This document shows positions 44,740 through 55,546 of a stretch of DNA of 64,000 bases, piece after piece. The notes under the pieces were generated by a model. It was given only the letters and a program-made list of their open reading frames with translations, did no database searches and was not told the origin of the DNA. How positions within the stretch are numbered: position 1 is the stretch's first letter; each line of letters opens with the position of its first letter. Made by a program: the position numbers and the translations under genes. Location: assembly GCF_001653235.2 (NCBI RefSeq), contig NW_019154043.1, positions 682,001 to 746,000 on the forward strand, read 5' to 3'. The stretch is from Pochonia chlamydosporia 170. Taxonomy: Eukaryota > Ascomycota > Sordariomycetes > Hypocreales > Clavicipitaceae.

Positions 44740-47269
44740 CTTGTCCCCTGTTCCACGCAATTTGCTCCGACCCTTGCTAAGCAAGCCTTTGCCCATTTTC
44801 CCAGCGGAATGCATCAATTCTTTGCTCTTGGTTCCGATTTGATTGCCAGAGTGACCAAAAGTGCTGCCAGATGCTTGCATAGGAATTGGTAGACCGCCTA
44901 TCCGTGTACGATTCGTAGGAGAACTGGCAGCCGTGGGTGAGCTCGCATTAAGATACTGTTGGTAGTATGGTTGTTGAGCCGGGGCAGACGGCGCTCCGGA
45001 TGAGGCGGCCACACTTGAACCTTGAGAGGTTTCCTGAGCAACCTGTCCGCCGAATTCTAAACCAGAAGTTGACATATCAGGGTGCTGGCCCCTGAGATGT
45101 ACAAGCCAAGCGTCAAGTCCAGAATCGGTCGACGAGAATACCTTTCGAGTCTCGTTGTACTTGGCAATCCTTTCACTGGAATTATTCAAGCTCATGATTT
45201 CCCGGAAACTCATTATTTGTTGCTGTGCCTGTTGGGAGATTGGAACAGTGGGAGATGGGGACGCCGGTGGTGAGGTCTGGATGGCAAGAGCAGGCTGCTC
45301 ATCAGATGTCGTTGCATTCGACATAATGCTCAAAGTAGGTTGCTCAACGGCTCTGTCCTCCACCAGTGAAAGCTGATGGTCAGAACGAACTCCCGTGGTG
45401 TTGCCACCGCTTGGCGAGAGAGGTGATGGCGCCTCAAGGGCAGTCTGTGGCCCGTGACCTGGATGGCCGCTGCTGCCATTGGATATTTGAGGTGAGACGC
45501 CACTTGCACTACGAGGTTCGTCTGTTGAAGGCTTGCTTGGTCCCTCAGACTTGGCGCCAAAGGCAGCCGGTTCGGCGACTGGGCCTTGCGTTTGCGTTGT
45601 GGGCGAAACATACGGCGGCTCCTGTTGTGCCGGAGCCGGGCTTACCTCTTCAGCTTCCCAAGAGAATCGACGGCGTAGAGTTGATGATTGAGGTGACACG
45701 AGAGACTCAGTTGGCTTGTCGGCAGGACTGATGGTAGATTGGCTCATCGGTTTGCTCTGCGATTCTGGAACCTCGGGGATTGTAGTGATGGGTGCTGATG
45801 TTTCTGGGGATTTGATCTTGTCCTCAGCATCATCCCAGTAACTGTCGTAGTCTTTGAGGGTGTAGCTACTATCTCTGGCAGCATTCCGGTTCGAGATTTG
45901 CGAGTCATTTCCAGTAGCTGCTGGGCTGAACTCATGGGCGGAGGGCCCAACAGGGCTTAAAGACTTTAAAATCTCATCACTCAGCATATCATTATCCTTG
46001 ACAGGAGAAGACGTCACCGTGCTAAATGTGGTCTCACGCTGGAAAGGTTTAGGCTCGAAGTTTACCTCGGGGCGATGGTCCGCTGGCTTAACATTTGCTG
46101 TTTCAGTTGCTTCAACGGCGTCAAAACGAGCCTGTGGAGAGTCCAGGTCTGGTCGCGCCGGACCACGTGGACTAGGGGTTCTCAGAGGAGCAATATCATG
46201 CATATCGGAGTCTGGCTGTAACACCGGGATGTTCTCTTTGGACAGAGTTGGCAAGTCGTTTGTACCCGACGGCGGCGCATCCTTTTTCGTTTCGGTTTCG
46301 GCATCGTCCTCACGACTGATTGAGTCGTCAGCCGCAGAAACAGTAATTGGTCTTGATTCGTCCTTGTCATGTTCGCTCGTCATCGATTTCCTGTCTTGGT
46401 CTTCTTCAGCTGGAGCTTGGACAAAGGGTGCCTCTTCAGGAACCGGTGCGTCCTCAGTGACGGATGTGGACAGGGGCGCTTGCGCTTGGGGCATTGGAGG
46501 AGAGGACAAAACCTCAGTCTCGCCATCCTTCTCGGTAATGGGCTCAGCTTTGGATTGGCCAGCATTTCCAGTAGAGGAGAATAAGTCTGTACCGAAGGCC
46601 GACATTCGCGCAAAGTCAGGCAGCTTTGGGCTGATGGAGGCGCGGCGTCCCGCTTCGTCGACATCCGCGGTTGGGGTCTTTGTTTTGCCTCCAACATTGA
46701 AGGCTTCGTCTTTGCCCATAGAGTCAGGTCGAACACCAGCTGAATCCAATGACTTGCGCTCTTTGTCCTTCTCCTCTTCCATACGATTGTATATATCGGA
46801 TGGTCGAACAAAGGATGGAGCTGACCCCTGATCGGCAGTGGTCGGTTCCAGTGTTGGCGTAGAATTTCCTGGCTCTTGATGGCTGGCTGGGCCAGAAAAC
46901 CCATGCGTAGCACCGCCAGTTTTCGGTGTCACCGTCTGCGTCTCCACAGGGGACGCGGTTGCACTGGAAGGCCCAGGTGCTCCTGGCGTTGTCGATGTCA
47001 CATTTGATGTTTGAGTTATGGGTGCCGATCTTGTAGAAGGCTGCTGCGTTTGCAGCGATGGCAGAGTCGACTCTCTCGACCCAGAAGCGTGTGTCGTCGA
47101 CTTGGGCAAAGGCGGTGGTGCCTCCTCCTCTGATGTTTCATCCTCGTACTCGTCGGCACCCCAGTCATCGCCGTCATAGCTCTGCACCTTGGCCTCAACC
47201 CATTTTTTCGTCTTTGTTCGGTTTACATTAACTTGGTAGGCATTGCTACCAGTTGGTGTTTGAGGGGAC
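44740..47269 (-). CDS. Giant disordered protein, 5' exon
   Basis: Opens after an AATAG acceptor at 47270 with one base left over from an unseen upstream exon, then reads SPQTPTGSNAYQVNVN and KTKKWVEAKVQSYDGDDWG. These look like a conserved N-terminal signature of fungal proteins of unknown function. There is no in-frame ATG near the beginning; the long frame reaches only a GTG at 47187, so the start codon lies in a small upstream exon I could not place. The remainder is Ser/Pro/Thr/Glu-rich and disordered, with short ordered motifs (SYTLKDYDSYWDDAEDK, STLRRRFSWEAEE, FREIMSLNNSSERIAKYNE). The exon ends in a basic glycine-rich segment (MGKGLLSKGRSKLRGTGDK). Probably one gene with the exon at 38790-44276, giving about 2,670 residues. 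Confidence 0.72.
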
Positions 47270-48859
47270 CTATTGCGTCAAAGCAGCATTGTTAGCAAGT
47301 TTGCCCTAGTACGGCGTGAGATATAAGGGCCCGCAACCGAGTCTTTGGAAAGATAGACCAACATTGGACTTCGGGCCGGGTCCAGATCCCCTTATTGAAT
47401 TAGACGCCTTCCCTGATCGCTTTGTGTAGATTATTCGTGAGAAGTCGAGCTTCTCAAGCCCATATTCTAAAATACGCAATTTGTGGCTGCAAGAAGCATT
47501 GGATCGTGACGTCGTTGCCGAGTCAAAGTTGATGCACTGTAGTCGACTTGGAAGCGACCGGTGCTACGTCAAGTAGTATAGAGGACACTGCGATCGTAAG
47601 ATATGCTGTAGTGATACAAAATAGCAATGCTGAGAAGCATTAACAATTGAAACCTGTCAAGAACAAAGCGCGGTTGGTGATGAAAGGGTCCAGGAGGTGT
47701 GTGGCCAGACGAGCCTGGTTGCTGGAGATTACGTTGGAGATGGCCAAGAACCAGAAGCTGGCGGGAAACGAACCAGGGTTGCAGTGATCACAGCTAGCGG
47801 TGGGGGCGTCCTAGCAAGTACCCTGCCTACATAAATTGCGCCAAGGAAGACTTTCCATCGTCAGGACGCTGTTAGGTGTGGGGTGATATTGCTGGTGATG
47901 AGCCAAGTGATGACATGGCACGCGTTGTGGCGCAGCGAACTCGAATATTTTTGGATCATCAATGTTGTCAACTGGTGGAGTCAATCACATACCCAAGGGC
48001 CGGGCACGGGCATGGTGAAGGAGAGTGGTCTGGTATGGAAGACAAACAAAAGGCGAGAGGAATGCAAGCATGGGCAAACGCGACAGGGCTTTGTTCTTGT
48101 AGAAGCCATCATCCATACACGAATAAAGAAGACAATGTATCGTCGCTTTATTTCCAGCAACTTATGTACTTAGATACCTAGGTATTTAATCTTGGGTGCA
48201 GACTCGTAAATTCCCACTCTGCAAGGAGTGCTCCGTTCCCAGGCACTCAGCTAAAGCTTCGTTTGGTTTTGCAGCCAATGTGGCGAAACTGCTATTCAAT
48301 TTCCAAAGAAGTAAAAGTGTGGCGTAGGCCATGGGCTCTGTGGCGCTTTGATCGGTCACCCCTTTCCGCCTGCGTCAGTCGTCGCCTGCCAAAGCCAACC
48401 AAAACTCAGCCAAGCCGAAGTAACCACGTGTGTCGTAATTGAACAGGACAGGAGCGTCAGTTCCTCCATTGCCGAACTCCAGGCTCCGTTGCGCTTCATC
48501 GTCCTTCTTGTTCACCACGTTCCTTGACACCTTTACAAATTGATAGAATTGTGTCTTTTTGCTGCTTCTGAACCTAGTTAGATCCTTTCCAAACCCACCA
48601 CCGATTGCCAACACTCTCCCGCCTAAATCGCGCCATCACCCTCAACATCAGCACTTTTGCCTTTGAAACAGAATCGCGACGAAAACAAACTCATCAGGTC
48701 CACTTGGAACGATCCGAACCGGCGAACCAACAGCTCAACCACAGTCGTGTGACTGCTGAGTCGAATCTCCTCCATCGATATCTCAAGTCGCCTCGGTCGC
48801 GAAGCCGCGCTGGTCGCTGTTCTCCCCTGATTCGGCTTTCGCTGTGACATTTGATCGAA
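47270..48859. other. Divergent promoter region, giant gene and SED5
   Basis: 1.6 kb between divergent genes. It should hold the missing first exon of the giant gene; no donor/ATG pair could be chosen with confidence. The last 300 bases before Sed5 are C/T-rich and resemble a housekeeping leader. Confidence 0.5.
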
Positions 48860-49935
48860 ATGGCTGTCGCGTCCGTCCAAGACCGAACCTCCGAGTTCAA
48901 ATCAGTTCTCGCTCAAGCGCAAAAGCGTCAAAATGCCAACAAAGTCGGCGCGCAAAGACGGTCGCTCCTGACAGATGCTCAGAGAGCCGCCGCAGATGGA
49001 TCCGTTCAGGCAAAGAAGTCAGACTTTGCCAGGAGTGCCGCCGATATTGGTCGAGGCATCTCTGCGACCATGGGCAAACTCGAGAAACTAGCACAGCGTT
49101 GGTTTAATTCTAGTCAGTTTGCCTTATGTATGGCAAGGCTAACATATGAATAGTTGCCAGGAGACGCACCATGTTCGACGACCGACCCGTCGAGATCAAC
49201 GAACTTACTTTCGTCATCAAGCAAGATCTGTCCGCCCTGAACCAGCAGATTGGCGGCTTACAAAATCTTTCAAAGCAACAACACCCGAAGGCCGACCAAG
49301 AGGGGGAGCACAACAAGAACGTCGTCTACTTGCTACAAGGCAAACTTACGGACGTCTCGGTCAACTTCAAGGACGTACTGGAGGAGCGAACCAAGAATAT
49401 CCAAGCGTCAAGATCACGAACGGAAAACTTCATCTCATCTGTCTCGCAGCATGCGCAGCCTTCCATCCAGAAGTCAGCCTCGCCTCTGTACGGCACGCCC
49501 AACCGATCCTCACCGGCTCCTGCATCTGACACGCTCTCCCTCAACCCGGTGGGCGACCAGCAGCTGCTGATGATGGAAGAAGCCCAACCCACAAACACCT
49601 ATATCCAACAAAGAGGAGAAGCCATCGAAGCCATCGAGTCGACGATCAATGAGCTGGGCAGTATCTTTGGGCAGTTGGCAACCATGGTGTCGGAACAAAG
49701 CGAAATGATTGAGCGAATCGACGCCAACACAGACGATGTCGTAGACAATGTTGAGGGCGCTCAAAGAGAACTGTTGAAATACTGGTCTCGTGTGTCGAGC
49801 AACAGGTGGTTAATAGCAAAGATGTTTGGCGTGTTGATGATTTTCTTCCTGTAAGTGCCCCTATCAAAGTTTCGACAGACATTATTGTTGCTAACATGAT
49901 GTGTAAACAGTCTCTGGGTATTGGTTTCCGGCTAA
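48860..49935 (+). CDS. SED5: Syntaxin-5-type t-SNARE Sed5
   Basis: Three exons (48860-49097, 49154-49850, 49911-49935) give 319 residues, the usual Sed5 length. Sed5 is the Qa-SNARE of the cis-Golgi, required for ER-Golgi and intra-Golgi fusion. N-terminal segment MAVASVQDRTSEFKSVLAQ and the three-helix Habc region (GRGISATMGKLEKLAQ joined to LARRRTMFDDRPVEI across intron 1) are typical. The SNARE helix lies at about 230-285 (YIQQRGEAIEAIESTINELG, with the zero-layer Gln in IFGQLATMVSEQSEMIERID). A C-terminal anchor (FGVLMIFFLLWVLVSG) is completed by the 25-base last exon. Intron 1 has a non-consensus donor, GTTGGT, but the join exactly restores the family sequence. Confidence 0.93.
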
Positions 49936-50205
49936 GCAGAATACGATTTGCAAAGGGCGAAAACATGATGTGCTACAGTGCAAATGCTTGTATGGATACC
50001 ACTGTGGATGATTGACTACACGCGAGATTTCTTTTGTACGCCTACATTTCTGGGAGTTTACATTTTTTGCTGTTTTAGAGGCGTCGAGAGTAGTGGGCTT
50101 AGATAAGATTCATTAATACCAGCCGCAGCCAGGCTGCGCCCTTCACAAGCAGTACCACAGAATACCAACTTGGCCACAACTTGTGTTTTACCTGCAGCAC
50201 AGAGC

Positions 50206-50699
50206 TCATTTACTGGCCGTCGCCGCAGTTGCGCTGTCGGGATCATGAGCAGACACCTCAATTTCCACACGCATATCCTCTTCAGCAAGGCGATTCACAC
50301 CAACACAAGTCCATATCGGCTGATGATTGGGCATCCATTTCTCGACGTTACGCACCATAGCCCCTAGGACTTCGTGATTGAGAGTAGTGTGATACGAGTT
50401 GACCCGAAAGACTTGCTCCCACCCTTTGCCACCAGCATCCTTTAAGGCTCGGTCGACGTTGCTGAACGCGAGGTCAATTTGGGCGATAAGATCTTCGTCA
50501 ATAACCCCAGTGTCGGGGTCCCAGCCGCCTGGTTGATAATGTCTGTTAGAAGACAGCTCGCTTGATGTTTCTACAAGTCCACTATACCTTGACCCGCGAG
50601 TTCGATCCGGTCTCCCACGCGTACAGCTTGGCTGTATCGATAAAGTTCCCTCTGACGAGTTCCAAACTTCTCGTACGCGAAGTATTTGAGGTGGGACAT
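50206..50699 (-). CDS. RidA/YjgF family protein
   Basis: Two exons (50699-50588 and 50528-50206, 59-bp intron, phase 1) give 144 residues. The N-terminal part (YRYSQAVRVGDRIELAGQGGWDP) and the C-terminal RVEIEVSAH strand match the Rid (YER057c/YjgF/UK114) fold, a trimeric enzyme. RidA itself hydrolyses reactive enamine/imine intermediates. The usual catalytic Arg region is replaced by VEIEVSAHDP, but a conserved Arg lies just before it, in MRVEIE. The frame upstream of the ATG reaches only a GTG. It stands alone, ahead of the polyol redox pair. Whether it is a true deaminase or another Rid subgroup is unsettled. Confidence 0.82.
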
Positions 50700-51527
50700 G
50701 ATGTTTTTGGTGCGCGGTCTTAGTTTGGCAGACTCTGCTTGGACTGTAGGGTACAGCTGACTCCGCGATATGTTCGAGGAAATAGACTGTCCATCTTGTA
50801 GAGCTGCCACGCGGTATTAAATATGTGTTTCGAATCATTCAGCAAGCACCAACACGAGTCCTTCCCCTCACGGGGTCATAATAAGGTTTACGTGGCTCGC
50901 TGCAACGAAGCTCACTGACTGGGCGAGGCGTGGCTGTCCAAACTCGAAGCTATTTGTTGATGCAGCTGACGCCCGATGTATATAAGCTGATATACATTAG
51001 GCATGCATAAAAAGTAGACCAGTTGGCACTTCCCATGCAACCACGCAATTGCCATCCCCGAATGCAGAACAGACCGGACGTTCGGCCGGGCCTTTCCCCG
51101 AACCGATTCCGAAACACGGCCACTGGACCCGTCTTCATTGCAAAGCTCCTCAATCAAGCAAAGAAAACACATTCGACCTGAACTACCCCGAGAAACGGAG
51201 AAAAATCACCCCCACCGCAAGCCCACCAAGACTCAACGGTCTATTTTCTCCGTGGCCAGAAGTGCGCCCAGACGTCGATATTCTCCACTTCCCATCCCGC
51301 CTTGAGCTTCTCTCGCCGACGGCAACCAATTACAGTAGTCAAGGTACCTATCGGTTACTGACATGGAAGCAGGTTGACCCTTGCGCAGCGATGCAATGCG
51401 ACGAGATTGTCCTCATGTAAAATAAATTAGTGCAAACCGACAATATAATAGCTCTCATCCCACTTGACGTAGTGTCCGGCGGTGTTTCCAATCTTCCCCC
51501 TCTATTTTCGTGTGAATTGTTTACAAA
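50700..51527. other. Divergent promoter region, RidA and aldo-keto reductase
   Basis: 828 bp between divergent genes. A 123-codon frame ending at 51420 has no ATG at its start and no domain. Pyrimidine-rich sequence precedes the reductase ATG. Confidence 0.5.
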
Positions 51528-52724
51528 ATGTCTGACCTCAAGTTTAAGCTCAACACTGGTGCTCAGATTCCCGCTGTTGGCCTGGGTACGTATACTTCCA
51601 GACTTTCATGACCAAGAACTAACGGTGTGCTTGGAAAGGAACTTGGCAATCCAAGCCTGGTGAAGTCAAGGCTGCCGTTTCATACGCCCTTCAGAACGGG
51701 TACAAGCTCGTCGATGGCGCGTACTGCTACGGTAATGAAGGTGAGGTTGGGCAGGGTCTCAAGGAGGCTTTTGAGGCTGGTGTGAAGCGCGAGGATGTGT
51801 TTGTTGTGAGCAAGGTGTGGGCGACGTATAATACCCGCGTTGCGGAGGGATTGGAGAAGAGCTTGAAGAGTTTGGGGCTGGAATACGTGGACTTGTTCCT
51901 CATTGTGAGTTCAGTCTAAGAAACCCGTTTGAGAATGAGTTGCTAATGAGCTTGAGTAGCACTGGCCGGTTTTGCTCAACCCCGAGGGTAAGATATTCAC
52001 TGTGCTGCTGTTGGAAATTCTCATGCTAATGGTTGTAGGTAACGACGACAAGTTCCCTACTCACCCTGACGGATCGCGCGACATCATCAAGGACTGGAAC
52101 CACGTCGAAGCGTGGAAGCAGATGGAGCAGGTATTCGCGAGCGGCAAGGCCAAGGCCGTTGGTGTCTGCAATGTGAGTCAATCAGCAAGACAAGCTACCT
52201 CAAAACCACTGACAATCGTAATAGTACAGCAAAAAATATCTCGAACAGCTTCTCCCGCACGCAAAGGTCGTCCCCGCTGTCAACCAGATCGAGAACCACC
52301 CCAGCCTTCCGCAGCAGGAGATCGTCGACCTGTGCAACCAGAAGGGCATTCACATCATGGCTTACAGCCCCCTAGGAAGCACCGGCGGGCCCATGATGAG
52401 CGCAGCCCCTGTTGTCAAGCTCGCTGAGAAGAAGGGCGTCAGTCCCTCAACTATTCTGCTCAGCTACCACGGTATGCAATCATCCCATAGTATTGGTCTC
52501 TGTAAGAATTCACTAACGCCAATGTAGTCGCACGAGGCAGTACCGTCCTTCCCAAGTCCGTCACGCCGGCTCGTATCAAGGCAAATCTCGAAACCGTCAA
52601 GTTGGACGCCGAGGACATGAAGGTTCTTACTGACTACTCTGACGATTTGACCAAGAAGGGCGAGCTGAAGCGCTATGTGTACCCGCCTTTTGGAATCAAC
52701 TTTGGATTCCCGGATAAGCAGTAA
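51528..52724 (+). CDS. Aldo-keto reductase (GLD1/GCY1, glyceraldehyde/aldose reductase-like)
   Basis: Six exons (51528-51585, 51639-51904, 51960-51987, 52039-52172, 52225-52471, 52528-52724) join in phase to 309 residues; exon 3 is only 28 bases. AKR signatures: GYKLVDGAYCYGNEGEVGQ with catalytic Asp and Tyr, Lys in VVSKVW, His in LIHWPV, and the cofactor-binding VLPKSVTPARIKAN. The (beta/alpha)8 barrel enzyme reduces aldehydes or sugars with NADPH. Its closest remembered match is the fungal GLD1-type glyceraldehyde/glycerol dehydrogenase group, but aldose reductase activity is also possible. It is convergent with a polyol-dehydrogenase-like MDR gene (137 bp between stops), which suggests linked aldose-polyol-ketose interconversion (inference). 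Confidence 0.9.
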
Positions 52725-52861
52725 ACGTGGCTACATGATAACGAATTTGATAGAAGAGACTTGAAAATATAGACTGTAATGATTTTAACTAGACTCCCAT
52801 CTTGGATGCTTCTCAGATTGTATTTTTGTACATGCTACATCATCACTCCAACTTGCCACTG

Positions 52862-54172
52862 TTACTCCTTCATATCTACTACAACTTTTAAAACCAGACT
52901 TCCAGAATCATCCTTAACCTTGGCTGCCATGGCAAATGCATCACTTATCTGGTCCAGGCCCTTGAAGCGATGAGTGATGAGCGATGACAAATCCGGCATG
53001 TTGGCTGGACGGTTTGACAGCAACTCGATGGCTTTTCCGTAGACATTAGCGTATCGGAAAACGCCAACTATGTTGACCTCGCGAAGCGCGGCTGCCGACA
53101 TCGGCAGAGTGAGAATAGGGTTGCCCATGCCGATGATCATGACCTGACCACCTGGTTTGGTTGCCTGGCACGGTGTCAGTGTTTTGCTTGGACTTGGGAA
53201 GGAGATGGTAGGTTCAACATACGTATATGGCTGTCTGAGTGCATGTCTCAACACCGGTACACTCGTAGACGCCAGAAAATTCGCCCACAGGTTTCCCGTT
53301 TACTTCCGTCTCCTTAATTTTGGTAGCAACGTCTTGTGCATAAGCTAATTTCTCCTGGATGGTCTCTGGACGGGCCATGGGCACAACAAAACCAGCATCA
53401 GCATAGCCATTTGCAACAGCAAAGTCGACGCGGTCTTTCTGAATATCAGCAATAACGACTGCAGCCGCCTTGTCGGCCTTGCTCACTGCTGCAGCTAGCA
53501 GGCCAACAGCACCAGCACCAATGACCAACACCGTGGCACCAGCGGGCAAGTTGGCACGGTTGCGTGCATGCATAGCGACGGATAGAGGCTCAATAATGGC
53601 TCCTAGGTCTAGAGATAGCTCAGATGGTAGTCTATTGCAATTAGTTTGGATCTAATTTAAAAGAACTTCACGAGTCTTACTTGTGGCACCATCGAGCTGG
53701 GTGGTTGATTCTCTCCTGCAGAGTACCCTGCGCATGAGGATTGGCCTTTGCCGAGCTTCTAAATTTCATTTCTCGGCAAATGTTGTAGCGACCTTCTCTG
53801 CAGTATTCGCAGTTCTCACAGGGCAGACCAACTTCAAGAGCGACGCGGTCTCCGGGTGTCAGGTTGGTCACATCTGAACCAACAGCCACTACAGTTCCGC
53901 TCGACTCGTGGCCCAGTGTCAGCGGCTCGCGAACGATAATGTCTCCATTTCGGTAATGGTTGTAGTAGTGTAAATCAGAGCCACAAAGCCCCGTTGATTG
54001 AACGGCAATCTGAACTTCGTCGGCTGCAGGAGCTGGCAGGGCACGGTTCTCCTAGAGTAAGGCCATGGTCAGCATACGGCGCTGTATCAGAAGACGTATC
54101 AGAGCGGTTTCGAACAATTCGTAAGTCCTTTGCTCCGTGTAAGACGGAAGCTTTGACAGTTTGAGTCGCCAT
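52862..54172 (-). CDS. Zinc-dependent medium-chain dehydrogenase, sorbitol/xylitol dehydrogenase-like
   Basis: Four exons (54172-54116, 54051-53681, 53631-53223, 53164-52862) give 379 residues. [10 protein letters not shown] and GHESSG supply catalytic-zinc ligands; [16 protein letters not shown] gives the four structural-zinc cysteines (C-x2-C-x2-C-x7-C). The Rossmann motif is [12 protein letters not shown] with [10 protein letters not shown] after it; the acidic residue favours [21 protein letters not shown] is characteristic of fungal sorbitol/xylitol/L-arabinitol dehydrogenases. Intron 1 uses a weak donor, GTTCGA, but the join gives the standard KDLRIENRALP start. It oxidises polyols to ketoses; the exact substrate is unknown. 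Confidence 0.88.
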
Positions 54173-55546
54173 TCTGATGATTTTCACAACCGATGAGGTC
54201 CGAATTTGCTCCCAGAAAAATTACAAGCAAAAAGTTCAGAGAGTTGGCAAAGAAACCGATGAGAGCAAAAGTTGGCTTGAGATGTAAACTTGGGAGATGA
54301 TGGAACTTCCACGAAACAAGATCCACAGAGCCTTTCGTAGCCACAAGTCTATACGGAGTCCGAAGTCGCGGACTCTTTAGCAAGGGAATGACGATTCAGG
54401 CTTTAATGTTCGGAGTAGGGTCTGGCAATCATTCGCCGATCAGTCATGCATCTGATTCAATAGCCGCACAAGGTCACTCATGTCCGACACGAGGGACTGG
54501 GTCAATTGGCAGAGGTGGGGGCGGGGCACAGCTGGAGAAGCTCTTGAAAACTTGACCCCTCGCCGGAGAGAGTTGCCCTAAATGGTAGTCAAGCAACACA
54601 AGGAAGGAGCGGTTCAGGGCAATTCACATACTCCAAAAATTCCAGTCTCTTGGCATCAATTGAAAACTTGGCATCAGTCAATGCGATGTCGCAAATCCCA
54701 TCTTTCTCCTCTGTTAAATACTGCTGCTGAGGGTGATGTTGTTCCGGCTTTGGTCAGTTCTTTCTTTGTGGCTGATCGTCATGCAAGCTGCAAGCCCTTG
54801 GAGCTCAGTTTGCTTGCTGGATGCACCGCAATCCAAGCTGTGATGCTGAACAGATGCGGCTCCATCCTCAGAACCAAATATGTCAAGTTGCCTGTTTGTG
54901 GACGAATATCACCATTCAGTGCAACCACGAGTATGAACTGGCTAGAGTTGTATTTGTCGGGCCGTGAATTTTCAGCCTCCCCCCCTTGCTGACATGAACT
55001 CTCAGGGACCATGTACCATGGACAATATTGGTTGTTGGTCGGAGATCTCCAGACATCAATCTAGACTTCCCCACCTCCGCAATCTGATGGCTTCAAGCCT
55101 CAGAAAAATCCAAGATCGCTAGCTTCTGGAGAAGCCGCGGAACATTCCACGCGCGGTGAGCTTGGATCGCTCTCAAAAGACTTCGTTTTTCTCCATCGCA
55201 ACCTCTCGCGTCGATCGTCGGCCGTTCAGAGCCTCTTCTAGGAAGTAGATTGTTCCGGAGTCAGAACAAGGCTGCGTCGTGTCCCTTGCCTCAGGTTTAC
55301 CAACAAAGGCCACCTCAAGTTTCTGTGAACAGATACGCGACGACAAAACACAACCTCTATTAGCCTTCTCTGCCTGTGAACCCGTGTTGTCGGCTGCAAG
55401 CCCACTTGGGGGTCAACGGCGGAAGAGTTGCAGAACTCCCCATCAAGGGAGGCCAACTTTGTTGTGACTTGACTGGTCACACTAACTTGCTTGCACCAAA
55501 CGACTCAGTCAATCGGCCTCGCCAGCTTTGTTTGCCGACCGTCAAG
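54173..55546. other. Divergent promoter region, dehydrogenase and PAK kinase
   Basis: 1.4 kb. The last 170 bases are open in the kinase frame but lack an ATG until 55547, so they are most likely leader. An ATG-initiated 136-codon frame (54582-54992) has no recognisable domain. Confidence 0.5.

Noticed and set aside
48375..48614. Minus-strand 79-codon frame before SED5
   Set aside because: Lies in the C/T-rich leader region of SED5 and has no family resemblance.
54582..54992. 136-codon ATG open frame upstream of the PAK kinase
   Set aside because: No recognisable motif; overlaps likely promoter DNA.
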